This document shows positions 1-6,074 of a stretch of DNA of 8,316 nucleotides, in pieces. Below the pieces are notes generated by a model. The model saw nothing but the letters and a program-made list of their open reading frames with translations, was not told the DNA's origin and did not search any database. The DNA comes from CAZSPL01 sp964608735 (lineage in GTDB: Bacteria; JAJVIF01; JAPKYR01; CAZSPL01). Positions within the stretch are counted from its first letter, which is position 1. Every line of letters starts with the position of its first letter. The stretch spans positions 1 through 8,316 of the forward strand of contig CAZSPL010000185.1 of the NCBI GenBank assembly GCA_964608735.1, given 5' to 3'. Made by a program: the position numbers and the translations under genes.

Positions 1-1156
1 CTTCGTTCATGCGGTCGTCGTCGACGGTGAGGCATATGCGGAACCATCCCTCCCCGTGCTCGCCCCATCCGCGTCCGGGACCGCACACCACGCCGGTCTC
101 CTGAAGAAGCTTCGCGCAATAATCGAGCGACGCCTTCCCCCCCGGCGTCTTTATCCACACATAAAATGTTCCCGTCGATTTGAAAACGTGATACCCGTTC
201 TCCGCGAGTTTCTTCTCCGCGAGCTTGCGACGATGCCAGTACAGGTCACGCAGCCCGTCCGCCGCGTCGAGCGGCATCCTAAGCGCCTTCGCCGCGGCTA
301 TCTGTATCGCCGTGAACACGCCCGAATCGACGTTCGTCTTGACGATTTCGAGATTCTTGATGAGTTCCGATGCCCCGGCGACATATCCCACGCGCCAGCC
401 GGTCATGTTGAATGTCTTGGAGTGGCTGTTGAATTCCACGGCCATCTCCATCGCTCCATCGACCTGCAGTATCGACGGCGGCGCGTCGCCGTGATAAATC
501 TCGGAATACGCGTTGTCGTTCGCGAGCACGATATTGTGCACCCGGCAGAACTCCACCGCCTGCTCGTAGAAATCCACCGGCGGCATCGCGCTGGTCGGGT
601 TGTTCGGGTAATTCACGAACATCAGGGCGGCCTTGTCGGCGATGTCATCCGGTATGGCCGATAGATCCGGGACAAACCCGCTGTCTTCGAGCAGCGGCAT
701 CTTGTATGGAATCCCGCCCGCGAAATGCGTCCCCATCTCGTATGCCGGGTATCCCGGGTCCGGCACAAGCACCACGTCGCCGATGTCGACGACCCCGAGT
801 ATGAAATGCACTATCGCTTCCTTCGAGCCGATAACGCACATCGTCTCGGAATTCGCATCGAGCCCGACATCGTATCGACGCCTGTAGAAATCCGCGACCG
901 ATTCCTTGAAATCCTTCGTGCCCAAATATTTCGGGTACTTCTGGTTCTCGTTCAGGCGTACCGCCGAGCACATCTCGTCGACCACCGCCGCCGGTGTCGG
1001 GCAGTCGGGATCGCCGATGCCGAGGGATATAACATCAACTCCGCGTGCCATTACTTCTTCCTTCGCCTTGTCTATCTGCGCGAATAAATACGGTGGAACA
1101 AGCTGTACCCGCTTTGGTTTGGGAATCCTGAATCCACTCGGTGTATCTGCCATCAT
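1..1156 (-). CDS. dapL: LL-diaminopimelate aminotransferase DapL, C-terminus cut by window edge
   Basis: This class I/II PLP-dependent aminotransferase converts tetrahydrodipicolinate plus glutamate to LL-diaminopimelate in the cytosol, bypassing the DapC/D/E steps. I translated it by hand: 385 residues are visible, near the usual full length, so only a short C-terminal piece is missing at base 1. Signatures in order are LVPPYLFAQID and GVDVISLGIGDPD near the N-terminus, IGSKEAIVH, PDPGYPAY, NYPNNPTSA, NDNAYSEI, then SKTFNMTGWR, whose Lys (about residue 247, codon 418-416) should bind PLP. The early PPYLFA/GIGDPD pair is characteristic of DapL. Start: ATGATG at 1156/1153 follows GGAG at a good distance. 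An in-frame ATG at 1195, 12 bases after the dapF stop and preceded by AAGGA, would add 13 residues. It follows dapF, which acts on its product. A run of seven G (coding strand) occurs in KTPGGKA. Confidence 0.93.
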   Translation of the reverse strand, partial: MMADTPSGFRIPKPKRVQLVPPYLFAQIDKAKEEVMARGVDVISLGIGDPDCPTPAAVVDEMCSAVRLNENQKYPKYLGTKDFKESVADFYRRRYDVGLDANSETMCVIGSKEAIVHFILGVVDIGDVVLVPDPGYPAYEMGTHFAGGIPYKMPLLEDSGFVPDLSAIPDDIADKAALMFVNYPNNPTSAMPPVDFYEQAVEFCRVHNIVLANDNAYSEIYHGDAPPSILQVDGAMEMAVEFNSHSKTFNMTGWRVGYVAGASELIKNLEIVKTNVDSGVFTAIQIAAAKALRMPLDAADGLRDLYWHRRKLAEKKLAENGYHVFKSTGTFYVWIKTPGGKASLDYCAKLLQETGVVCGPGRGWGEHGEGWFRICLTVDDDRMNE

Positions 1157-1207
1157 GCTTTCTCCAACAGTCAACTTCCTCGAAATATATTTCATCGTCG
1201 ATCGTCC

Positions 1208-2032
1208 TTAAATCTCAACAACCCCTTCGAACACGCTTATCGCCGGGCCGCTCATGATGCAGCCCCCTTTCTCGGGATATTCGATGTCGAGAATCCCGCC
1301 TGGAACGTCGGCCCGCACTTTCCTTTCGGTGAAGCCGCTCAGCACCCCGGCCACGGCCGACGCGCATGCGCCGGTGCCGCAACTCAACGTCGCGCCAGCG
1401 CCCCGCTCCCATATCTTTATGCGTATCTCGTTCGGCTCCACAACCTGTACAAGCATCAGGTTCGTACGGTCAGGGAAATAATGCCGCGAATTCTCCACCA
1501 CCGGACCGAGCTGGCGTATATCGTAATAATCGAGGTCCTCCACGAAAATCACCGCGTGCGGATTTCCCATGCTTACACATGTGACCCGGAATTCCGTGCC
1601 GTCGAAGTTGAACGGATGATTTATCACCCTCCCCGTATGCCCCGCCACCGGTATGTCGCGCGCTTCGAGTATCGGCTCGCCCATGTCGACCGCGTAATTC
1701 TTGTCGACCAGCTTGACCGGCATCACCCTCTCCTGCGTCTCGATGGTGAATTGCTCCCCCGTGACGAATCCATGTTCGAGCGCATACACGGCCGCGCATC
1801 GAAGCCCGTTGCCGCAGGTCGCCATCGTGCCGTCGGGATTGAACATGTCCATCCTGCAGTCCGCGATGTCCGATGCCGATATCGCGAGGAAACCGTCGGC
1901 GCCGATGCCGAAATGCCGCCTGCAAAGCTTCCGCGCGAGAATATGGATTAAATCCTGGTCGGGGATATCATCTTTGTCCACCATTATGAAATCGTTCCCG
2001 GTGGCCTGTATTTTCTCAAACTTCAGCTCCAA
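1208..2032 (-). CDS. dapF: diaminopimelate epimerase DapF
   Basis: DapF is a PLP-independent racemase that interconverts LL- and meso-diaminopimelate, using a pair of cysteines as base and acid; it acts in the cytosol and feeds lysine and peptidoglycan synthesis. Both active-site motifs are intact: ATCGNGLRCAAVYA near residue 73 and LSCGTGACASA near residue 218. GNDF near the N-terminus, NPDG before the first Cys, and GNPHAV and WERGAG in the second half are also family hallmarks. I chose the TTG at 2032 because GGAGG lies 5 bases upstream. It gives 274 residues beginning LELKFEKIQATGNDF, the family's normal length and beginning. A TTG at 2050, overlapping the miaA stop as TTGA, would add six residues but has a poor ribosome site. 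The gene sits between miaA and dapL in an apparent operon. Confidence 0.95.
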   Translation of the reverse strand: MELKFEKIQATGNDFIMVDKDDIPDQDLIHILARKLCRRHFGIGADGFLAISASDIADCRMDMFNPDGTMATCGNGLRCAAVYALEHGFVTGEQFTIETQERVMPVKLVDKNYAVDMGEPILEARDIPVAGHTGRVINHPFNFDGTEFRVTCVSMGNPHAVIFVEDLDYYDIRQLGPVVENSRHYFPDRTNLMLVQVVEPNEIRIKIWERGAGATLSCGTGACASAVAGVLSGFTERKVRADVPGGILDIEYPEKGGCIMSGPAISVFEGVVEI

Positions 2033-2046
2033 TTTATCCTCCGCAC

Positions 2047-2991
2047 TCAACTGAAACCCAACTCGTCGGCCAGCATCGAAACAACTTCATCCAACTCCAG
2101 CGACGGGTCCAACTCGACCCACTTTAATCCGGTCATCCCCCTGAAGAACGTCAACTGCCTCTGCGCGAAGTTGCGCGTCGCCTTCTGAATCGCATCGACA
2201 GCCTCGCGCAACGCAATCCTGCCTTCAACATAGTCGACTATCTCGCGGTAGCCGATGGCGTTCAGCGCCCTCAACTCCGGCGAATACCCTTCCGCCATCA
2301 GCCCCTTGACCTCCTCGGGCCACCCGGCGTGAATCATCTCCTCGACCCGCCGGTCTATCCGCCGGTAAAGCGCGTCGCGCTCGATGTTCATGCATACCGC
2401 GACATATTCATGCGCCGGGCCTTCCTTGCCGGACGGCGTATCCACAACCTCGCTGAACAGACGCCCCGTAAGCCGTATCACTTCGAGCGCTCTCACCACC
2501 CTCGGTATGTTGTTCGGGTGGATCTTCTCGCAGGCCTCGGGATCGAGTTCCTTCAGCTTCGCGTAAACCGCCTCTATGCCCTCGGACTCAATTTCGCTTT
2601 CAATCCCGGCACGGATTTCCTCATCCCTGCCGATTCCCTGGAATGTCAGCCCTTCCAGCAACGCCCTGATATAGAGCCCGGTACCACCGACGATTATCAC
2701 AATTTTGTCCCGCCGGTGGACTTCCTCAATAGCTTCGAGGACCTTCTCCTTGAACAGCGCGGCGTTGAATTCCTCCTCGGGACCGATGATATCAAGCAGG
2801 TGATGCCGCACCATTCGACGTTCCGACGCGGTCGGCTTCGCCGTGCCGATGTCCATCCCGATATAGACCTGGCGCGAATCGGCTGATATTATCTCGGCGC
2901 CGAATGCATTGGCCAATGCGAACGCCGCCGCGGATTTACCCACGGCAGTCGGTCCGGTGATAATATAGACTTTCCGCCTTCTCCCAGGCAC
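2047..2991 (-). CDS. miaA: tRNA dimethylallyltransferase MiaA
   Basis: MiaA transfers a dimethylallyl group from DMAPP to N6 of adenosine 37 in tRNAs that read codons starting with U, forming i6A37, which stabilises codon pairing. It is 314 residues, normal for the family. Visible motifs are a P-loop GPTAVGKS at residues 13-20, ISADSRQVY around 35-43 (including the conserved catalytic Asp), HHLLD at 63-67, VGGTGLYI around 101-108, RVVRALEV, and FAQRQLTFFRG in the tRNA-binding C-terminal part. The start is GTG at 2991, preceded by a strong GAGGAGGGG ribosome site about 8 bases away. It is the first gene of the miaA-dapF-dapL set, with a predicted promoter just upstream; its stop overlaps or nearly touches the dapF start, so coupling is likely. 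Confidence 0.96.
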   Translation of the reverse strand: MPGRRRKVYIITGPTAVGKSAAAFALANAFGAEIISADSRQVYIGMDIGTAKPTASERRMVRHHLLDIIGPEEEFNAALFKEKVLEAIEEVHRRDKIVIIVGGTGLYIRALLEGLTFQGIGRDEEIRAGIESEIESEGIEAVYAKLKELDPEACEKIHPNNIPRVVRALEVIRLTGRLFSEVVDTPSGKEGPAHEYVAVCMNIERDALYRRIDRRVEEMIHAGWPEEVKGLMAEGYSPELRALNAIGYREIVDYVEGRIALREAVDAIQKATRNFAQRQLTFFRGMTGLKWVELDPSLELDEVVSMLADELGFS

Positions 2992-3024
2992 AAACTTCCC
3001 CTCCTCAAAGTTTGTGAATTTTTA

Positions 3025-3052
3025 ATCATATCAAATAGGATTAATTATGCAA
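3025..3052 (-). promoter_or_regulatory. predicted sigma70-type promoter for miaA-dapF-dapL
   Basis: On the minus strand, TTGCAT (3052-3047) and TATGAT (3030-3025, five of six consensus bases) are separated by 16 bases in an AT-rich gap that contrasts with the GC-rich genes. Transcription would begin near 3018, giving a leader of about 27 bases that holds the miaA ribosome site. The -35 matches only three consensus positions, so this is a sequence-only prediction. Confidence 0.45.
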
Positions 3053-3081
3053 GAAGAAAATACAACCCGCTCATAGAGCGG
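3045..3081 (-). terminator. predicted intrinsic terminator of the sigma-factor operon
   Basis: On the minus strand, CCGCTC TAT GAGCGG (3081-3067) forms a six-base-pair stem with a three-base loop. It is followed by a T-rich tail, GTTGTATTTTCTTCTT. It lies about 73 bases after the stop of the membrane-anchored LTxxQ gene and before the miaA promoter, where an operon boundary is expected. The tail is interrupted by G and C, so efficiency may be moderate. The tail overlaps the proposed miaA -35. Confidence 0.6.
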
Positions 3082-3153
3082 ATTCCAGTATGAAAGCGCC
3101 ACATGTTAAATATTATTCGGGCAAGTTATGTGAAATGTTTAACAAGCCGTCCC

Positions 3154-3702
3154 CTACCGGCCCGCGCGACCTCGTCCATCCTGCCCTGCGCCGCCGTGAT
3201 TGCCCATCCCTTGTCCGCCCATACCGTTGCCCTGACCGTACTCGTCATCCTGCCCATCGATGCCTTCGGAACCCATCCCGCCGCGGTAACGGTGACGCAT
3301 GCGCATATGGCCGTACTTCTCCCACACCCCGGTGAAATGCTCGTACAGCGAATCGAATTTCACTTCCTGGTCCGGCGTAAGCACCTCGCTCACCCGGTCC
3401 TTCATGTCATCGAGGACCGCCTGCACCATCGGCGCTGTCTGTTCACGTATATCATCGATGCCCGCCATCGTGTCGTCGATTATCACATCGACTTCCTCCC
3501 GTTGCTGCCCCGTAAGCCCGAGCTCCCGGTCCAGGCGGTGGGCAAGCACGAGCCGCGGGGTGTCGGGATTCGCAAGCGCGCGATGAAGCAGCGCTCCCTC
3601 CATAACCAGCATCATCGCCATGCCGGTCACTATCCCGAACGCGAATAGAAGAACCAGCCCGATCGTATTTTTCGTCTTTGCCGACATCTTCATCACCTTC
3701 AT
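3154..3702 (-). CDS. membrane-anchored LTxxQ (Spy/CpxP/CnrX-like) periplasmic sensor-like protein
   Basis: This 182-residue protein has a short basic N-terminus, one hydrophobic segment (about residues 13-35) with no clear cleavage site, and a helical periplasmic part with two LTxxQ-type motifs, LTGQQ (about 63-67) and LTPDQ (about 108-112). That is the pattern of the Spy/CpxP and heavy-metal-sensor (CnrX) family. The last 50 residues are rich in Gly, Met, His, Asp and Arg (for example GHMRMRHRYRGG and GNGMGGQGMGNHGG) and could bind metal, which is inference. Start: ATG at 3702 overlaps the stop of the putative anti-sigma gene; ATG at 3687, with AAGG eight bases upstream, gives MSAKTKNTIGL and is equally possible. 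Its position as last gene of the sigma and anti-sigma set suggests it senses envelope damage or metal and controls the anti-sigma factor. A passive chaperone role is the alternative. Confidence 0.72.
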   Translation of the reverse strand: MKVMKMSAKTKNTIGLVLLFAFGIVTGMAMMLVMEGALLHRALANPDTPRLVLAHRLDRELGLTGQQREEVDVIIDDTMAGIDDIREQTAPMVQAVLDDMKDRVSEVLTPDQEVKFDSLYEHFTGVWEKYGHMRMRHRYRGGMGSEGIDGQDDEYGQGNGMGGQGMGNHGGAGQDGRGRAGR

Positions 3703-4034
3703 CAAAACAGCCCCAGTCTCAGGATACTCTCAACTGCCACCGTATCCCCTATCCCGGAGATGAAAAACGTTTCCAGTCCTCCGAATGAGCCAGCCATGGC
3801 GGTCGCGGCAATGCTTGCCACCATGATGAGCGCGGCCACGGGGACCGCGCGCCAGATGAGCGGCGCCGCCGATGCAGCCGGCGATTCGCTCCGAAGCCGC
3901 TCCATCAGCCGGCTTTCGAATCCCGGCGCGGCATCCCACGCTTCCGCCTTCGCCGCCGCGAACATCTCCTTCATCGTTTCGTCGCCAAAGCTTCCACGCT
4001 CCGGCAATTCCTTATTTCCGTTTCTCTGTTTCAT
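3702..4034 (-). CDS. putative membrane anti-sigma factor
   Basis: This small protein of 110 residues has a cytoplasmic N-terminal part of about 59 residues containing amphipathic helices (MKEMFAAAKAEAW and FESRLMERLRSE), one membrane segment (about 60-82, WRAVPVAALIMVASIAATAM) and a short outer tail of about 28 residues. It has no His/Cys zinc anti-sigma motif. I assign the role mainly from context: its ATG overlaps the sigma-factor stop as ATGA, so translation is probably coupled, and its own stop overlaps the start of the LTxxQ sensor-like gene. One-pass, zinc-free anti-sigma factors of about 100 residues, such as CnrY, occur in the same order in metal-response loci. The sequence alone does not place it in a family. 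Confidence 0.6.
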   Translation of the reverse strand: MKQRNGNKELPERGSFGDETMKEMFAAAKAEAWDAAPGFESRLMERLRSESPAASAAPLIWRAVPVAALIMVASIAATAMAGSFGGLETFFISGIGDTVAVESILRLGLF

Positions 4035-4615
4035 AATTCACCTTTCGCCCTTATCCACTGCGCGAGACGATTTCTCGCGCGGTGGCATCTCACTTTCACA
4101 TTCGCCTCCGACCATCCGGTCGTCTCGGAAATTTCTTTTACACTCAATCCGTCTATCTCAAACAGCGTGATCGCGGTACGGTCCTCCGGTGATAATGCGT
4201 CCAGCCCCTTGTGCAGTACATCTATGGCGATACTCCTCTCCAACTCGCTCTCGGGGGAATCGCCGCCCGATGCCGCGAACCTTGCTTCGAGCCAGCTGTG
4301 CTCATCCCGTGTCAGCTCGCTCTCGGACCTCTCCCGGCGGCGCATCTTCACGCGAAGCCAGTCTATCGACGTACGCACCGCTATCTTCCGCATCCATCCT
4401 TCGAACGAACCCCTGCCGCGATAATTTTTCAAGGAACGGAATGCGCGGATGAAAATTTCCTGTAGAAGATCCTCCCTGTCGGCATCCTTCCTGGCGTACC
4501 TCGCGACGACTCCCGCCATCTTCGGCCTGAGCAGCGTGGCGATGCGGCCGAATGCCTCAACATCGCCGCGCCTTGCGTCATCAAGCCAGACTTCGAACCG
4601 GGCGTCGTTCTCCAT
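4031..4615 (-). CDS. ECF-family RNA polymerase sigma factor
   Basis: This group 4 (extracytoplasmic function) sigma factor directs RNA polymerase to stress promoters and is normally held inactive by a membrane anti-sigma factor. From the ATG at 4615 it has 194 residues, typical for the group. Region 2 spans about residues 18-90, with DREDLLQEIFIRAFRSL and FEGWMRKIAVRTSIDWLR. Region 4 spans about 132-188, with LSPEDRTAITLFEIDGLSVKEIS and the helix-turn-helix ending ANVKVRCHRARNRL. Start: in-frame GTG/ATG codons at 4684 and 4681 would add 22-23 residues, but these lie at the edge of the 4654-4682 hairpin and give no family sequence. The ATG at 4615 has GGAG about 10 bases upstream and starts MENDARFEVW. 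The downstream anti-sigma gene overlaps by four bases. Confidence 0.93.
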   Translation of the reverse strand: MENDARFEVWLDDARRGDVEAFGRIATLLRPKMAGVVARYARKDADREDLLQEIFIRAFRSLKNYRGRGSFEGWMRKIAVRTSIDWLRVKMRRRERSESELTRDEHSWLEARFAASGGDSPESELERSIAIDVLHKGLDALSPEDRTAITLFEIDGLSVKEISETTGWSEANVKVRCHRARNRLAQWIRAKGEL

Positions 4616-4653
4616 TCGTTGAAAACTCCGTCGCGTCGCCGCCGCTGAACCGG

Positions 4654-4682
4654 GATGTACGCGGGGCATGCCCGCGTACATC
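4654..4682. promoter_or_regulatory. perfect 12-bp inverted repeat (hairpin) before the sigma gene
   Basis: GATGTACGCGGG (4654-4665) and CCCGCGTACATC (4671-4682) are exact reverse complements around the five-base centre GCATG. The element sits after the stop of the secreted LTxxQ gene and before the sigma ATG at 4615. There is no T-rich tail in the direction of transcription, so it is not a standard intrinsic terminator. It could limit read-through, protect the upstream mRNA end, or be a dimeric protein-binding site. Confidence 0.7.
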
Positions 4683-4701
4683 ACGGTCGGGCATTATTGT
4701 C

Positions 4702-5277
4702 CTATTCTACTATGCATTCCCCCGCCGGTATCAGCCCGCACCACTCGTCCTTGTACTGCCCGATGGTATCGAGCTGCTCATCGGAAAGGATACCGCGAAT
4801 CTCCTTCCTGATGCCATTCATTTCGGCGGCGATATCCACCCGGTAGTCGGCCATCGCGTAGGCCGCATCGCGTACGGCGTCCTCGTCGAAATCCTCGGCG
4901 AGCTTCAGGTCGCGGAAATCGACCCACGCATCCTTCATCTCGAGACCGATATTCGCGAGCGAATCCTTGTGGCTGTCCCAGATGGACTTTATCTCATCCT
5001 TCTGTCCATCGGTAAGGTTGAGCGCCTGCACGAATTCATACCGCTTGCCGCGCTGGCCGTTGCGCCCGCGCTTGCCACGGCGGGTACGTTTGCCCTGGCG
5101 CTGCTGACGCCCGCTGCCGTCGCAGTTGCCATTCCCGCCGCCCCTGAGCCCGATCCCGTCGTCGCCCCCGCGGAAATTCATCCCCGGCACTATGGGATCG
5201 GCATAGATTGCCGTCGCCATGATAAGCAGTGCGAGAAGCGATGCGAGTCCAAGATAGATCCATTTACCGTTCTTCAT
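4702..5277 (-). CDS. secreted Spy/CpxP-like LTxxQ periplasmic protein
   Basis: This exported protein of 191 residues has an N-terminal signal peptide (MKNGKWIYLGLASLLALLIM...) with likely cleavage after AIYA at residue 26. A Gly/Asp-rich stretch follows (about 32-56), then a very basic linker (about 57-79, many RGKR-type units), then a helical domain with LTxxQ-type motifs LTDGQ (88-92) and LSDEQ (164-168). Spy and CpxP family proteins act as periplasmic chaperones or stress sensors; that function is inferred here. Cys52, Cys180 and Cys188 could form disulfides. The start is ATG at 5277 with AGGAGGA seven bases upstream, the best ribosome site in the window; longer in-frame readings upstream would run through the promoter. 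It is first in the sigma operon and so probably the most expressed product of the response. Confidence 0.78.
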   Translation of the reverse strand: MKNGKWIYLGLASLLALLIMATAIYADPIVPGMNFRGGDDGIGLRGGGNGNCDGSGRQQRQGKRTRRGKRGRNGQRGKRYEFVQALNLTDGQKDEIKSIWDSHKDSLANIGLEMKDAWVDFRDLKLAEDFDEDAVRDAAYAMADYRVDIAAEMNGIRKEIRGILSDEQLDTIGQYKDEWCGLIPAGECIVE

Positions 5278-5313
5278 TTTGTTCCTCCTGCATAAATGCT
5301 TTATACAAGTGGA

Positions 5314-5340
5314 GTCGATGACCGACCCGGAAAGGTTACA
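5314..5340 (-). promoter_or_regulatory. predicted ECF-sigma promoter, TGTAAC-N17-CGAC
   Basis: On the minus strand, TGTAAC (5340-5335) is followed after exactly 17 bases by CGAC (5317-5314). That is the consensus form recognised by ECF factors of the Bacillus SigX type, and the AAC in the -35 is common to many ECF promoters. Transcription would start near 5306, about 28 bases before the ATG at 5277, with the ribosome site between. A run of seven T (5355-5349) lies just upstream of the -35. The simplest reading is autoregulation by the sigma factor encoded in the same operon. Confidence 0.6.
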
Positions 5341-5369
5341 CATTCCGCAAAAAAACCGCATTTTCAGCC

Positions 5370-5459
5370 GGGGACAGGCCCCGAAGCACGAATGGCACGT
5401 TACTACGCAAACGCATCCACCTGCATCCCAAAACCACAATCTCGAAATGGCCTGTCCCC
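5370..5459. repeat. 90-bp unit with perfect 11-bp inverted ends (REP/MITE-like)
   Basis: GGGGACAGGCC (5370-5380) and GGCCTGTCCCC (5449-5459) are exact reverse complements 68 bases apart. The left end also folds alone as CGGGG-ACAGG-CCCCG. The unit fills most of the gap between the TonB-like gene and the ECF promoter and encodes nothing I can support. Short GGGGACAG-type palindromes are common as dispersed REP-like repeats in bacteria, but whether this one is repeated in the genome cannot be seen here. Confidence 0.5.
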
Positions 5460-5471
5460 ATGTATCCCTCT

Positions 5472-6065
5472 TTACCTACCCCCGGGAAACCAGAATATCC
5501 GCGTCGTCATCTCCGCCGCGACCGCCTTCCCGCTCACGGTATTCACCGCCGGGGTGAACCGCACCCGCTGCAGACGGCGCACCGTCTCCTCATCCACGGC
5601 CCTCGTCCCGCACGACACCACGACCTTCGGCTCGCTTTCGAGCTGCCCGTTCGCGTCGATGTCGAGCTTCACCGTGACGATATATTCCTTCCCCCGATTC
5701 TCCCCCGTCAACTGGTATGAATCAAATATCTGCTTGAATTTGGGGTAATCGTAGTTGCTCTTGTCCGCCGGAGCGCTCGCGGTATCATCGATAGCCACGA
5801 AATCGGCGGGAGGCGCGAGAACCTCCGCCGGGTCCGGCACAACCGTGACACCGTCATCCGGCGCGACCGCGGCTGCATCATCGGCCGCCGGCGGCGCGAT
5901 GCCGTCATCCACTTCGAGCGGCGTGATAAGCTCGGGTATCGGCTCGACGCTGCCATTCGATGGTCCGGACGCGACATAGACGAACGCGAGCGAAAACACG
6001 ATGATGTTAATCAGCAGTGATGATAAAATGCTTGCGCCGTCGGTTTTACGTCGAGCCGGTTCCAT
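5472..6065 (-). CDS. TonB-family C-terminal domain protein
   Basis: This 197-residue protein has the TonB layout: a short basic cytoplasmic N-terminus (MEPARRKTDG), one membrane segment (about 12-33), a periplasmic linker rich in Pro, Ala and Asp (about 37-103), and a TonB C-terminal fold (about 127-191). The fold reads YIVTVKLDIDANGQL, then VDEETVRRLQRVRFTPAVN, then TTRIFW. TonB proteins couple the ExbB/ExbD proton motor to outer-membrane receptors. No exbB, exbD or receptor gene is in the window, so the partner is unknown. The linker is acidic instead of the Pro-Lys type of classical TonB. Start is ATG at 6065, nine bases after the stop of the RHS remnant; the AGGAG upstream is unusually far unless a GGGG/CCCC hairpin shortens the distance. 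A TATAAT (6079-6074) eight bases before the ATG may instead mean a leaderless message. Confidence 0.8.
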   Translation of the reverse strand: MEPARRKTDGASILSSLLINIIVFSLAFVYVASGPSNGSVEPIPELITPLEVDDGIAPPAADDAAAVAPDDGVTVVPDPAEVLAPPADFVAIDDTASAPADKSNYDYPKFKQIFDSYQLTGENRGKEYIVTVKLDIDANGQLESEPKVVVSCGTRAVDEETVRRLQRVRFTPAVNTVSGKAVAAEMTTRIFWFPGGR

Positions 6066-6074
6066 TACGGGGAA

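Noticed and set aside
136..142. Run of seven C (seven G on the coding strand) in dapL as a phase-variation tract
   Set aside because: Homopolymers of this length are common in GC-rich genes, and switching of a biosynthetic housekeeping enzyme would be implausible.
56..664. Plus-strand open frame of 202 codons
   Set aside because: It lies entirely antisense to dapL, is rich in Arg and His as expected from the complement of a GC-rich gene, and has no family resemblance.
2329..2886. Plus-strand open frame of 185 codons
   Set aside because: It is antisense to miaA, whose motifs are complete, and contains no recognisable domain or ribosome site.
3104..3144. TGTTAAA/TTTAACA inverted repeat after the anchored LTxxQ gene
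   Set aside because: Seven-base AT-rich arms 27 bases apart are expected by chance in such sequence. The GC-rich hairpin at 3067-3081 is the better terminator.
3103..3648. Plus-strand open frame of 181 codons
   Set aside because: It is antisense to the anchored LTxxQ gene, with a His/Arg-rich composition typical of a complementary strand.
4616..4684. N-terminal extension of the ECF sigma factor from GTG 4684 or ATG 4681
   Set aside because: It would encode through the perfect hairpin, adds no family-like residues, and lies very close to the stop of the upstream gene. The ATG at 4615 gives a normal-length ECF factor.
4552..5295. Long plus-strand open frame of 247 codons opposite the secreted LTxxQ and sigma genes
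   Set aside because: It is antisense to two well-supported genes, has low-complexity composition with no recognisable domain, and spans the intergenic hairpin. High-GC genes commonly produce such antisense frames.
5278..5439. N-terminal extension of the secreted LTxxQ protein
   Set aside because: It would bury the signal peptide 54 residues inside the protein and translate through the predicted promoter. The ATG at 5277 has a near-perfect ribosome site.
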